64,000 nucleotides of DNA from Cladocopium goreaui (Eukaryota > Sar > Dinophyceae > Suessiales > Symbiodiniaceae): the NCBI GenBank assembly GCA_947184155.2, contig CAMXCT020006636.1, forward strand, positions 212,944 to 276,943, in the 5' to 3' direction. Numbering within the stretch: position 1 is the stretch's first letter; the number at the start of each line of letters is the position of its first letter. The position numbers and the translations under genes were made by a program. Shown in pieces: positions 44,951 to 56,440 of the stretch. The notes under the pieces were generated by a model. It saw only the letters and a list, made by a program, of their open reading frames with translations. It was not told the origin of the DNA and did no database searches.

Positions 44951-46840
44951 ATTTATACCTATATCTATATTTTTATGTTTATCTACTATGTATGTGAGCA
45001 TTCGAGATTCCACTACTTGTTTACCCAAAACTACAGAACTGAGGACTAAGCGACTAAGCAACAGGTTGGTGCCCATCTTTTCGAATGTTGCCGAGCAACA
45101 AATTCCTGTTGAGAAGACAGAAACCTTCCACTTACAATTACAATATGATGCATGTATATATATATGCATATATATGTATATAATGGTATGTCAATGGAGT
45201 ATATCAATTGCATATAAATTGCATATATATATATGTGTGTGTATGTGTGTGTGTTCGTGTGTTTTTCTACGTCCCTCTGCAGTCCAGTAGCCCATTTTGT
45301 GAATGCCCACGATCCAGCCAGATTGAGCTTCATTCCTGAGATCCAAAATATTGCCAACATCATCCAAAATTTAGTATGAATGCAATTTCTTATCTTGACA
45401 GAAGCACCTGGATTTTAGAGACTTTGCCGTTTGCCCATTTGAGAAAACATTTCACCTTCGCCAAGACAGAAAGAAAATCAAAAGGAAACCGCTTGCAAAA
45501 TGTCGACAGACATCGACAATATTTGTCAAAGGATCTGCATGAGGTTGTAGGCAAAATCCAGACTATCCACAAACCTCGCTTCGGTGCGTCTGGGAAATTT
45601 GTTCTCGGCCGTGCTTGCCGAGGAGTATGCTTGCCTTCTACAATCCAAAGATCGAACTGACAAACTATCCTAGGTGTCATTCGTAAGTCGTCTCCAATAA
45701 AAAACTATCACCCCCACTGAGTGTAATGGTTATTTGGGAAATCTCTATATAAGTCTTTGTTGTCAGTCATCCCTGTATCTCTCCTACTCTTGAAATACAG
45801 TTCTGGGGTCTGTACCAAGTCATCCGTGATTCTGCACTGATCATCCAAACCATGCATCATGCATCAGCCCGTCTCACATCCACACCACACCCACAAAGTC
45901 ATCCCCAGCCCCTGGTTGCATACCGTGCCACACACTGGAATATAAGAGATTCTCCTTAGTAAGATTTGACTTTCAGTGGCTCTGCCACGGCGACCAACAA
46001 GATTACCACACTGGCAAGGTCAAAGGATACATCTCTAGGTCTTCCAGGTGTGTTGTCTAGGGAATAAAGAATAAAACATGATTTCATGAAAGTTGTCCTC
46101 ACTAACATCACGAAAAGACTTGGAATCAAAGACTGCTGAAAAACCTTCCGCTATTCGAGCATAGCAATGGGGAGCCCCCAATCGCAATGGGAAAAGATGG
46201 AAAAATCACGGAAAATCATCTATGTAATAATCAACGCGAGGATTTGCCATTACCATCTTAGACTACTGGAGGATACCGAATCCCCTGCGGTCCAGGCACA
46301 ACAAAGACTGCGAGAACGCTCCTTAGGTAAAATGATGGTGAGCCGGAAACTTGTTTCTCCACACCTGTGAGGCTATAACTTCTGAGCTATGAACAACCCG
46401 CATGTTTGAACAGGGTCGGGATATGGTCGGGACATGCTGTGGAATATACACGGAAGCTTGTCACTTGCTATTGCCGGAGGCACACCCTATACTCGTGGGT
46501 TTGCGCGGATGTCACTCTTGCGTAGGGATATGTACAGTCCTCTCAAAGTAGGACCCATTTTTAATCGTCTAAGGGCTCATCATTTGCAGTTTTGGCCGCT
46601 GCATGGTGCTGGAGCACGGAAGAACCTGGTGCCTTTGTCACTTCTTTGTACCAAGGCTCATGGCAAGTATTGCCTTTTGCTCCTCGCCTGGCAAAAACTC
46701 CCGGAAGATCTGATCGCAGAGTGACAAGAGCTGCGCTGTGGTGTTTTTCTTGGATTTTTCTTGGCAAGCGTGATCATTGTCAGTCTGGAAAACCTAATCT
46801 CAGAAGCCTGTCAGGCTAAGACTACGTCATCCTGAACGGT
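44950..46840. other. anonymous DNA, no gene seen
   Basis: Includes TA/GT-rich tracts at 45150-45255. A minus-strand stretch near 46640-46760 (QLLSLCDQIFREFLPGEEQK) is protein-like but isolated. Confidence 0.35.
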
Positions 46841-46841
46841 A

Positions 46842-47372
46842 CATACATACATACATAACATAACATAACATTACATTACATTACAATACATTGCATTACA
46901 TTAAACACATACATACATACATACATACATACATACATACATTAATACATACATACATTAATTACATACATTAATTACATACATTAATTACATACATTAA
47001 TTACATACATTAATTACATACATTAATTACATACATTAATTACATACATTAATTACATACATTAATTACATACATTAATTACATACATTAATTACATACA
47101 TTAATTACATACATTAATTACATACATTAATTACATACATTAATTACATACATTAATTACATACATTAATTACATACATTAATTACATACATTAATTACA
47201 TACATTAATTACATACATTAATTACATACATTAATTACATACATACATACATACATACATTACATTACATACATACTACATACATACATACATACATACA
47301 TACACATACATACACATACATACATACATTACATACATACATACATACATTACATACACATACATACATACA

Positions 47373-47403
<31 letters not shown>

Positions 47404-47433
47404 CATTACATACATTACATTACATTACATACA

Positions 47434-47464
<31 letters not shown>

Positions 47465-47571
47465 CATACATACATACATACATACATACATACATACATA
47501 CATACATACATACATACATACATAACATACATACATACATACATACATACATACATGCATGCATGCATACA

Positions 47572-47602
<31 letters not shown>
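46842..47602. repeat. ACAT microsatellite with a 13-bp TTAATTACATACA block
   Basis: Tetranucleotide CATA repeats flank about 21 near-perfect copies of the 13-mer TTAATTACATACA (about 46960-47240). Further ACAT/TTACAT runs continue to 47600. Confidence 0.97.
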
Positions 47603-47604
<2 letters not shown>

Positions 47605-47605
<1 letters not shown>

Positions 47606-48425
47606 ATTTTAGATATATATATATGTAGTGTGCGTCAGTACGGATACATATTTGTTCTAAGGGATAGCTACAGTCAAGTCTCTCCCAACCGTCACCCCGT
47701 GGCCCTTTTTGCACCTCTGGCCATAAAGCTCATGACAAAGTATACGAAGGTCCATCCAAGAGACCTGACAGTCGATGTTGGTGCCGTTCGGCAAATCTTC
47801 CGTATGTTGAGTAATTACCGGTTACAGCGCTAGCGCTTGGCAACGGAGTTTCAAAAGGTTGGTAGGTTGGAGCCTTGGTATGGTCGAAGAGTATATGAAG
47901 GTTGTCAGAGTCGAAGTCTGCAGGCAAGGAATCGCAATAGACTTGCTGTCGAGGCACAAGGAAAGGAGCACTGGCCAAAACAATTCCATTCCATCGCACC
48001 AACTGAAGTATCTGGAGTCGTCAGGGCGGCAGTCGCGACAGGGTTCGGAATTCTGGGGGTTGAGCAAAAGAGATACAGTACACATCGGCTCCATGACATC
48101 AATTGTGTTACAGCCAAAAGAACGCAGGAAAATGGTCACGAGTAGAAAGGAAACGAATAAGATACAACCAGAAGTGAAGAGCTGGAACTGAAAAACTAAG
48201 TTTTCGAGGGAATTATAGTAAGTTATAGTATAGCATATGTTCAGTAGGTGGGCTCCAAACCCCCAGTCAAACCATTCTGGATATTCTGGACCCCAACTTG
48301 ATCCCCTGCCCCACCTTTCAGCATCAGCGTCGCCATGAGGAAGGGTATCCTTCAGGGTTTGAAGAAACGCTTTCGGCAGAGTGCTGGCTACTTTGCTGAA
48401 ACAAACAAGCATCGATCATATGAAT
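47605..48425. other. anonymous DNA with one 196-codon minus frame
   Basis: The minus strand 48412-47822 is open for 196 codons ([20 protein letters not shown], then a hydrophobic CILFVSFLLVTIFL). TTTGTTTCAG, acceptor-like, lies at its upstream edge. No family was recognised and the frame overlaps other open frames. It may be an exon. Confidence 0.25.
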
Positions 48426-48429
48426 CTTA

Positions 48430-49010
48430 TATAATATATATACACATGTGTATATATATACATCTACACATCTACACATATATACACATATACATATATA
48501 CATATATACATATATACATATATACATATATATATATACATACACACATATATACATATATACACATATACATATATACATATATACATATATACATATA
48601 TACATATATACATACATATATACATATACACATATATACATACATATATACACATATACACATAAATACATACGTATATGTATATATGTATATATGTATA
48701 TATGTATATATGTATATATGTATATATGTATATATGTATATATGTATATATGTATATATGTATATATGTTTATATGTACATATGTATATATGTATATATG
48801 CATATATGCATATATGCATATATGTAAATATGCATATATTTTTTATATATGTATATATGTATATATGTATATATGTATATATGTGTATGTGTATATATGT
48901 ATATGTGTGTAAATGTATGTGTATATATATATATGTATGTATATATATATATGTATATATGTATATATGTGTATGTGTATATATGTATATGTGTATATAT
49001 GTGTAGACAC
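48430..49010. repeat. TATACA array switching to TATATG (inverted)
   Basis: CATATA/CACATA hexamers fill 48440-48665, then the complement TATATG runs from about 48670 to 49008. The two halves can pair to a long hairpin. Confidence 0.95.
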
Positions 49011-49103
49011 GAAAACACTGATATTCACTATGCGGCTCTGGCTTAAAGGGTGGTGTTGCATGTGGGGCCATTGTGTGGATTGCGGTCGTCTCATCTGTAA
49101 CAC

Positions 49104-49404
49104 TTTTCCCCGAATTTTCAATCTTGTGGCCTCAGAGATTGGAAAGCCTGCGTACGAAGCTTACGTGGACTTCGTGAGCGACAACCTGAGGCACTTGGAG
49201 GGGGAGCTGAGGGACGAGATCGCAAGGAGGACAAAAGCGGAGACTGCGGCAGCGCCACCTGCCCCAGTCGCTCCAAGGGAGGCAGATAGGGCCTCCCAAG
49301 CAAAAGGGTCCGAAACAGATCCGGGACATCCTCTATACGCCCAGGCAAAGGTGCCTCCTCCAGCTCCTCCTCCTCCTCAATTCAATTGGCAGGAGCTCCA
49401 GTGA
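49104..49404 (+). pseudogene. DIRS-like element 5' ORF fragment
   Basis: The frame reads ASEIGKPAYEAYVDFVSDNL, then a charged helix and a Pro/Ala-rich end (APPAPVAPREADRAS). Sequence continues past the stop in other frames as Ser/Arg/Lys-rich segments (SPLTRARSSGIRRSRRSEDR near 49490; PPETDHPPDFRRHHESWGPR near 49700). This suggests one basic Gag-like protein broken by frameshifts. No enzymatic motif is present. Confidence 0.5.
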
Positions 49405-49898
49405 CAGAGCCTGCAGGTGTCAAGCAAGAAGCAGAAAGCCATCCTAAGAAAGCCGAGGAAGAGCCAAAGACAACAGCCGACCGTTCTCCATTGACCAGAG
49501 CAAGGAGCAGTGGAATCAGGAGAAGTAGAAGATCTGAGGATCGCAAAGGAGAGAAGAGACATCTCCCAGTCGTAAGAAGGAGCCCACAAAAGAAGGAAGA
49601 GTAAGGATCGAGACAGAAAGAGGAGGAGAAGCACATCGAGCAAAGAAAGGCGATCAGAAGGAGGACGTGAGAAAAAGAGGCGGCACGAGAAGCCACCAGA
49701 GACTGATCACCCACCTGATTTCAGGCGACATCACGAGTCTTGGGGCCCTCGTGAACCAAAATATCCACCTCCCGACAGACCGCAGAGGGGCTGGCAAGGG
49801 GTGTTACCTCGAGGTGATCATCCCCGGTGGAGTCAGTCAGAAAATAAAGGGCAAGTCAAAAGGGGCAGAAGGCATTGCAGATAAGAAGGGAGACAATG

Positions 49899-51335
49899 CC
49901 TCCCAAAGTGGCGAGAGGAGCAGTGAGACGCCCAGCCGCGGTGACGAGGCTTTCGAAGAAGCCCGCAAAAGAAAAGAAAAGCGAGAAAGCGGAGGAGGAG
50001 TCCAAGAAGTTTCAGAAGCTTTCGGAGGTGGATCTGCGGAAGCTCTCTGGCCGGGGCTCAGGACGCCCGGTACCACGGTCAAGCAGCCCCTGTTGCAGGT
50101 CACTTCAAGGGCCTGTAGGCCTCTTCACAAAGCTCAAAGTGAGTCGCACGAAGAATGAGGAGCTGCTTAAGGTACTGAGTGGCCGGAAGGACAAAACCAT
50201 TCATTCAGGTACACCTTTGCGAAGAAGGGTGCCCTGGGCAGTTATCTGATGAAGTACTAGTGCACGCTTCAGGCTTCGAGGAGACTGAGTTGGGAAGAGT
50301 TCCCTGGCTGACGAACCTTCAAGGGCCGAGAGAAGATGAGGAGGTGCCGGACAAGTTGGCGGAGCTCAGAAAAGAACAAGAGAGAATGGAAAAGGATTCC
50401 AGGGAAGTTCAGAAGAAGGCAAAAAAGAAAGAGAAAAAGCGCAAGAAGAAACAGGAAGAGGATGAGGGGAGACTTAGACAGTCTCCCAAAAGAGAGAGTG
50501 ATGAGTTGGACGTTGGACAGAAGCCCTTGGAGGACATCTTCAAGTACACCGGCACGGATCCAGAGCCCGCAAGGAGAGCCCGGGTGCTAAAAAGGGCAAG
50601 ACGCATTCGAAAGACAGGCAAGAAGAAGAGGAAGAGAAAGGAAAAAGGGAGCTCCCCGCCGAAAGCCTCATCATCGAGCTATTCCTCCCAAAGCAGCCTG
50701 ACGGACTACGGCAATGAGATGAGGGCCTTTTCGAAGAAGAGAAGAAACTACGGGCTATCTGGCGCCGTTGTCCGGGAGCAGTGGCAGTTAGGTCAATCCA
50801 GGACATCAAGATCAAGCGCAACATGACTTCGGCGGGTACGGCGTGGGATGTCAACAAGGCGAGCCTGCCGCCCCTGTAAACACAGCACGGGAGGCAGGTG
50901 GTGATGCCGGGCATGCCGGTGCAGCAGGAGAGCCTCACCGTCTGCCAAGGGCCCGACCTTCTGGCGCAAGGATGTGTGGCATCCTGCATGGACCTTCTTA
51001 ACCGGCGGCTGGGAAGCCTGGAGGCCCTTGGAAAGGGGGTGCACTGGACTTTGTGCAGGCAGTATGAGCTGGTGAAGGTCGAGGAAGGTGGCATGACTGA
51101 GGAGACGGAAAAGCTGGGGGCCGCCAGAAGAGCGCGAGAGGAAGAGCTCAGGTCTTTGATGATGTGGCCTCAAAGTGGCAAGGGAGGAGAGACCTCCCAG
51201 GGAGGGAAGGCCCGAAAGGGAAAGGAAGGGAAAGGTGTCAACAAGGGCGCGTCTGGAGATGGAGGCAAAGGTAAAGGCGGACAAGGAGGAAAAGAAAGCA
51301 ACAAAGGATCATGGGAAAAGAAGAACGAAAAGTGA
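49899..51335 (+). pseudogene. DIRS-like element second ORF (Lys-rich, Gag-like), broken
   Basis: Three frame segments join by sense: MPPKVARGAVRRPAAVTRLS with a Lys/Glu-rich tract (49899-50249); LVHASGFEE, EDIFKYTGTDPEPARRARVL and a KKRKRKEK tract (to about 50740); then TSAGTAWDVNKASLPPL, stop TAA at 50877, and onward in the same frame QVVMPGMPVQQESLTVCQGP to GKGGQGGKESNKGSW (51335). I recall this ORF from DNMT-bearing dinoflagellate retroelements, where the TAA position would be Tyr. The role is probably nucleic-acid binding or structural. Confidence 0.6.
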
Positions 51336-51470
51336 GAGAGGAGACATCAACAGACATCTTCCCAAGCTGAAAGAAAAGTCCAGTGCGTCAGTCCTTCTGA
51401 GGAGTGAGGATCCAATGGCAAAGAAACAAAAAAGGATGGGTGAGAGGAGACACCGCGCAGTCAAAGAGAG

Positions 51471-52007
51471 ATGGAGGAAAGTTTCACCTTGGAAGATGTG
51501 GAAAAGCTCATTGACGAAGTTCAGAGGGCTACCACGTTGGAAGAGGGGAGCCAGCCTGGGTGGCGCCAGGAGGGCTCCCATATGAAAGGAGAATTCGTCG
51601 CACAGAAAGCTGAAGGGAGTGTGCAGCAGGACTCCCATAAAGAAGAAGAATCCGATGCAAAGAAAGACAAGGGTAGTAAGTTTCAAGAGGAAGACTCCCA
51701 ATTTGAAAGTGAGAGGGTGCAGAACCGGATTAGGGCGCATGTAGCTAGCCTTGGCGACGAGTGCACCGTCGGTGATTTGGGTTGCCTGGTGACAGATGTC
51801 CTGCATATTCTTGAACCTATTTCACAAGCTTGCAGGCCAGGGTCCACGACTAGGAAGTATGACATTTTTCCACTTCCAGTTCCAGGACATGGTTTGCCAG
51901 GCTTCAATGATCACCCATTTCTCCAGGCGCTGGTAGGGTGCCTAAACAGCCTGCACAGCTGTGGCGAAGCAGGCCGTGGTGACGTAGTATCACCTGCCGC
52001 CCAATAA
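51471..52007 (+). pseudogene. DIRS-like Pol N-terminal fragment
   Basis: The frame has 178 codons, MEESFTLEDVEKLIDEVQRA, an acidic Lys/Glu stretch, then NRIRAHVASLGDECTVGDLG and PVPGHGLPGFNDHPF. It lies directly upstream of RT and is cut by TAA at 52005. No known catalytic motif; probably the region before the RT fingers. Confidence 0.5.
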
Positions 52008-52065
52008 ATGAAAAGACTGGAGAGTGTGGTGAAGGGGTCACATATTTTAGCTGAAAAACACCTCC

Positions 52066-52770
52066 ATGACGGTGATGTTTTGGTTACCTCGTCCGTTGCG
52101 CTGCTTCTTCTACTTATTTCGGGTTCCAGAGGCCTGGTGCAGATTTCTGGGCTTTGGGCGAGAAATACCGAGGAGCATGGTCCCTCAAGGGGGTGAGGGT
52201 AAGAAGTGGTACCTCTGCGGTACCGTTTTACCAATGGGGTACTTCAACAGCGTGGGGGTGGCTCAACACATCCACAGGGCTGGAATCCTTAAGGCCATGG
52301 CATCTATTAGGGGGCTTGGTAAGTCGGTACAAGAGATCAGGCGAGACCGCGTTTTCAGTAACTGTTCAAACCTTTCCAGGGTTTACCTTGACAACTTCAA
52401 CCAACTTCAAGGGTGCTTGGGTAGAGGGAGAAGCTGGAACGGTGACAGCAAAGCCGACCAAGGTGGCCAAGTACATCAAGCTGGTGTTGGAAATCATTGG
52501 CAGGGGAAGAGCGTCCCAAAGGGAACTTCAGGTGGTTGGCGGTGGTTTCGTCTACATAGCCATGTTCAGAAGACCATCGCTATCTTCTTTGAACCAGATC
52601 TGGAGGACAATTGTTGAGGGCGAACGGTATTCTCCCCATGCTAAGGTCCCCCTACGGAGAGGAGAAGTCCTCATCCAGTTGATCAAGTTCATAGGTCTCT
52701 GTCCCTTGAGCTGCATCAACCTCCGTTGCCAGCATGACGAAATGGTGACGGCTAGTGATGCCTCTACTTT
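52066..52770 (+). pseudogene. DIRS-like reverse transcriptase, frameshifted
   Basis: Frame 1 carries FYLFRVPEAWCRFLGFGREI (motif A region, degraded), VLPMGYFNSVGVAQHIHR (motif B) and RVYLDNFNQLQ (motif C, YLDN in place of YxDD). Near 52405-52425 the coherent frame moves to frame 2: TVTAKPTKVAKYIKLVLEII, then ELQVVGGGFVYIAMFRRPSL (thumb/connection). It would copy element RNA into DNA. It is broken by at least one indel. Confidence 0.75.
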
Positions 52771-52885
52771 AGGTGGTGGAATCTGCAAAAGCAGGGGGGT
52801 CACTCCATATGGCCTTGCAGCAAGCCTCAGCAGTGTTCGAGGGGAAATCCCTGAAGAAGGTGACCTCACATCAATTTTAAGTATA
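52735..52885 (+). pseudogene. RNase H first part
   Basis: MVTASDASTLGGGICKSRG matches the first strand and Asp of RNase H (compare T-D-A-S with following Gly residues). The Glu, Asp and final Asp motifs are found only after the methyltransferase, at 54067-54408, so the RNase H domain looks interrupted. Confidence 0.5.
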
Positions 52886-53815
52886 GGCCTATTCGACGGA
52901 ATTGGGGCACTTCGAGTGGCCTTAGACGCTCTCAAGCGGAAGCTCACAGGGTAGTGGAGGCAAACTTCCCGGAGAGCGATGGTTGGGATGGCGTGGAGAT
53001 CATAGATGATGAAGTGGTACGGGGCTGAGCACTAAAGTATTCTACAATGGGCCTAGTCTTGGTAGGATCAGGCCCACCTCGCCAGGGAGTGTCAGGTTTA
53101 AACTACGACGGGAAGGGTGGCTTGAAGCACCTGCGAAGCAAGCTTTTCAAGCATGTCCCTAGGACCGTTGAGCTCTGCAAAAAAAAACTCCCTGGGCTCA
53201 GGCGCACAGCTTGACGGAGAACGTGGCGTCTATGGACAAGGGAGACTGCGAGGCAATGAGTGCCGAATTTGCCTCCCAACCGTGGTTTGTGGATGCTTGC
53301 GGCATTAGTTTAGCGCATAGACCTAGGCTTTTTTTGGGTGAGTTGGGAACTTCAGGAAGCTGACGGTGTCGAAATCTACTACGGGTGCAATGGGCAGCTA
53401 CCAATCTGCGGGCAGGTTGATTTGACGGCAAGAGTTGAAGAAAAACTATTTTGAGCCGGGGTGCGTAAACCTCTCCCAACTTTCACATGTCAGGGCCAAG
53501 TCCTAGACCTTTGCGGTGCCCTGCTGGACTGCACGATTGCTCAGTTGAAGAACTAGCCAGGAGGAAAGCGGATAGACACAGATTTCCCCCTACCAGTACA
53601 AATCCTGTCATTACTTGGTGGATTCTCAGGGGAGTCTCAGGACTCCTAGTGTCAAGGAATGGGAGGTAATCCTAGGATTCCCTCCCAACTATACCAGGCA
53701 ATGCATGACGAAGAGCGAGCATGGGAGCACACAACATGAAGATTGTAGATTAAGCCTTATTGGGAACAGTTGGTCGGTTGGGGCGGTCGCGTGGTTACTG
53801 GGTCAACTACTACAA
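52886..53815 (+). pseudogene. cytosine-5 DNA methyltransferase domain, inactivated
   Basis: Motif I is SIGLFDGIGALRVAL (52886 on, FxGxG-type SAM site). Motif IV is GSGPPRQGVSGLN at 53068-53106, where CGC (Arg, 53080-53082) stands for the invariant catalytic Cys codon. Motif VI is TENVASM (ENV at 53216-53224). Motif VIII-like is HRPRLFWVSWEL. The target-recognition region and motifs IX-X follow: SVKEWEVILGFPPNY and LSLIGNSWSVGAVAW (GNSW near 53762). Frame changes occur near 52950, after 53170, in a T run near 53330 and around 53470-53600. The family transfers methyl from SAM to C5 of cytosine in DNA. Known relatives sit in dinoflagellate retroelements. This copy cannot be catalytic. Confidence 0.85.
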
Positions 53816-54066
53816 CCTCTGGGGATTATTTCTTCCACCTCCCTACAAGAACTAGTTACTCATCTTACGCCGGGACAACAACCTGAACTCCAAGGGCTGC
53901 TCTTGCGTCCTCCCATGTCACAGGGTACCAAGACTCTTTCCCCTTCTTCCAAGCTGGTTGCCAAACTGTCAGGCCTTGTTTCTTTGAAAGGGGATGACTT
54001 AATGCTCCAAGCGCAAGTGAAGTACCAGTAAAGTATCAGCGACTTCGGGCAGGTGTTCCTTCAAAG

Positions 54067-54408
54067 TTGTGGCGTTGGGAGACAGTGGCTGGCTGGCAAC
54101 GGGGAGGGGATCCAGAACACATCAACGTTTTAGAGGCCAGGGCAGTTCTTACAACTGTGAAGCGGAGGGTTTCGCAGCATAAACAAACCAACATCAGGTG
54201 TGTGCACTTGGTCGACAATTTAGTAGTTCTACATGCACTTACTAGGGGGAGATCGTCCTCCAGGAAAATGAGACGGACAATGATGAGGATCAGCGCCTAC
54301 CTACTTGCAAGCGGGCTCCAGCCCGTTTGGGCCTATGTGGATACAAAGGACAACCCAGCAGACAAACCGTCTCGCTGGGGTATTAAAAAGGGATGGTTAA
54401 AAAAGTAA
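54067..54408 (+). pseudogene. RNase H second part
   Basis: The open frame reads HINVLEARAVLTTVKRR (catalytic-type Glu), CVHLVDNLVVLHAL (Asp) and YVDTKDNPADKPSRWG (final Asp), the standard end of DIRS-type RNase H. It is 113 codons as read, with no natural start. It lies directly before the recombinase. Confidence 0.75.
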
Positions 54409-54905
54409 CCACGACTCAAGGAGTCTGCAGCAAAGAAGGAAGGCGCAAGGTCCGAAAACAAATGGGAACCCTCAAAGGCCTCACAATGCAAGCAACTACT
54501 AAAGCAAGGTACTCTGCGGGGTTACTAAACTTCTTTGACTTCCTAAGACATGAAGGGCTTGAATTGCCGCGACAAAGGGATCACATGGATGCTTTGGTCT
54601 CAGACTACTGAGAGTAATTTGGGCACAAGGTGAAGGACGTGCTACGGCTAGTAACTTCATGGCTGCCCTTCAGGATTACATGCCCAAATTAAAACACAAC
54701 CTCCCTCGCTCTTGGAGATTGATGAAGACCTGGACCACTCATGAAGTGCGAACGCGCGCTCCCCCTCTTAGTGAACCGGTGTTACGGGCAATGGTAGGTT
54801 GGGCTGTTACCCAGAACACTATACTTTTGCACTGAGTCCGTTGGTAGCTTCTACGGCCTCCTTGGAGAGTTGTTAGCTGTTAGCTATTCAAGCGTGGAAA
54901 ATTCA
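54393..54905 (+). pseudogene. tyrosine recombinase N-terminal part, broken
   Basis: ATTKARYSAGLLNFFDFLRH resembles the SAM-like core-binding domain. After a TGA near 54609 sense continues in other frames: NFMAALQDYMPKLKHNLPRS and later FYGLLGELLAVSYSSVE. In that last segment the family has Arg-Thr before GEL (box I Arg); here the pair is missing at about 54862. Confidence 0.6.
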
Positions 54906-54906
54906 T

Positions 54907-55491
54907 ATGGTTTCCCGATTTCAACCGGCAGTCATAAATTTAGGCATGACAAAATCAGGCAAAAGGCAGGGAGCGGCTGAGAGTATTGCTCTCACCGAAC
55001 AACATGTTTTGGTCCACCTGTGGGCTTGGAAACGTAAGGTTCCACCCCACACTTTCCTTACTTTAAAGCCTAATGCCTGGCGTGCCCTGTTTGCCGACTG
55101 CATTCAAAAGCTGAAATTTACTAAGTGGGAATTTCGTCCTTACTCACTCCGACGTGGCGGAGCCACTGATCTATTTGTCAAAACAGGATCCCTTGACAAG
55201 GTGGTCATAGCTGGCCGATGGTCAGCCGTCAAAACCGCTCGAATCTACATCAATTCCGGCTTGGCAATGCTTTCCGAAATTCAATTCCCAAACCTCTCCT
55301 TTCACCGTTTCACAAAGTTTTTTCTTCATGGAAATCAAAGCCCTCGCTTGAGCAAGCACTCAGAGAGAGCAGGACGGGGGGACGTGGAAAGAAGCGCTCG
55401 GCGCAAAAAAAAATCGGAAACAAGGGAGGGGGGAGAAGCCTCCTTTTTTGGATCGAAGTTTCATTTCTTGATTGTCTGTGCCTGGCCTTAA
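54907..55491 (+). pseudogene. tyrosine recombinase catalytic domain
   Basis: The open frame of 194 codons starts at an in-frame ATG that is internal to the domain. It shows PAVINLGMTKSGKRQGAAES, FRPYSLRRGGATDLF (box II, R82 with Tyr in place of the usual His) and GRWSAVKTARIYINSG with the presumed nucleophile Y114. The enzyme would integrate circular element DNA. The frame is intact here, but the Arg I box upstream is lost. The C-terminal 50 residues are low-complexity and basic. Confidence 0.75.
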
Positions 55492-55599
55492 GAAGGTGGG
55501 GTTACCCTTCTTAGACAACCAACCCATTTTTCTACCTGTTCGAACTGTTTCAATTTGACTAAATTGGTCTGCAACGCATGTGAAAACAAAGTGCTGTGA

Positions 55600-55985
55600 G
55601 TGTTTATACATATATACATATATACATATGTACATATATACATATGTACATATAGACATATATACATATATACATGTATGCATGTATATATGTCTAAATG
55701 TCTATATGTATATATGTATATATGTATACATGTATATATGTATATGTGTATATGTGTATATAAGTATATATACACATATATGTATATATACACATATATG
55801 TGTATATATGTATATATGTATATATGTATATATGTATATATGTATATATGTATATATGTATATATGTATATATATATGTGTGTGTATATGTATATATATA
55901 TATGTATATACATGTATATATGTATATATGTATATACGTATATATATATGTATATATATGTATATATGTATATATGTATATAGGC
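55600..55985. repeat. TATACA array switching to TATATG, right of the DIRS-like element
   Basis: The composition and CATATA-to-TATATG switch (near 55675) match the array at 48430-49010. Confidence 0.93.
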
Positions 55986-56009
55986 TCGTCCCTGCTCCTG
56001 GAACCACAT

Positions 56010-56440
56010 ACGATGGGGTGGGGGGGTGGGGTGGGATGTTAACGTTTCATGTGAATTAACGTGAGACGTTCATGTGAATTAACGTTCATGTGAACTTGCA
56101 GAAGCAGTTGATGCTACGCACACGCGGGGTGGGGGGGGTGGGGTGGGGTTACGTTCATGTTAACGTTCATGTGAAACTTGCAGAAGCAGTTGATGCTACG
56201 CACACGCGGGGTGGGGGGGTGGGGGTGGGATGTTAACGTTCATGTGAACTTGCGGAAGTAGTTGATGCTACACACACGCGGGGGTGGGGGGGGTGAGGTG
56301 GGATGTTAACGTTCATGTGAACTTGCGAAAGTAGTTGATGCTACGCACACGCGGGGGTGGGGGGGGGGGGGGGGATGTTAACGTTCATGTGAACTTGCAG
56401 AAGTAGTTGATGCTACGCACACGCGGGGTGGGGGGGGGAT
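56010..56440. repeat. G-rich minisatellite, 71-81 bp units, five copies
   Basis: ATGCTACGCACACGCGGGG recurs at 56111, 56192, 56264, 56338 and about 56409, with TTAACGTTCATGTGAACTTG between. Each unit carries GGGGTGGGGGGGTGGGG-type runs, strong candidates for G-quadruplexes. Confidence 0.9.

Larger units (their letters stand above)
49015..55565 (+). mobile_element. decayed DIRS-like tyrosine-recombinase retrotransposon with a DNMT
   Basis: In order on the plus strand are gag-like basic ORFs, RT (LPMGYFNSVGVAQHIHR, YLDN), the start of RNase H, a cytosine-5 DNA methyltransferase, the rest of RNase H and a tyrosine recombinase (YSLRRGGA, TARIYIN). No integrase of DDE type and no LTRs were found, which fits YR retroelements. 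Published work describes DNMT-bearing DIRS/Ngaro-type elements in Symbiodinium. The copy is inactive: several frame changes, a TAA at 50877, and lost catalytic residues. Exact ends were not found, as no split direct repeats could be identified. It is flanked on both sides by similar TATACA/TATATG arrays. Confidence 0.85.

Noticed and set aside
48324..49071. Tyr/Ile-rich open frames on both strands
   Set aside because: They are translations of TATACA/TATATG microsatellites; only the part after about 49100 resembles coding sequence.
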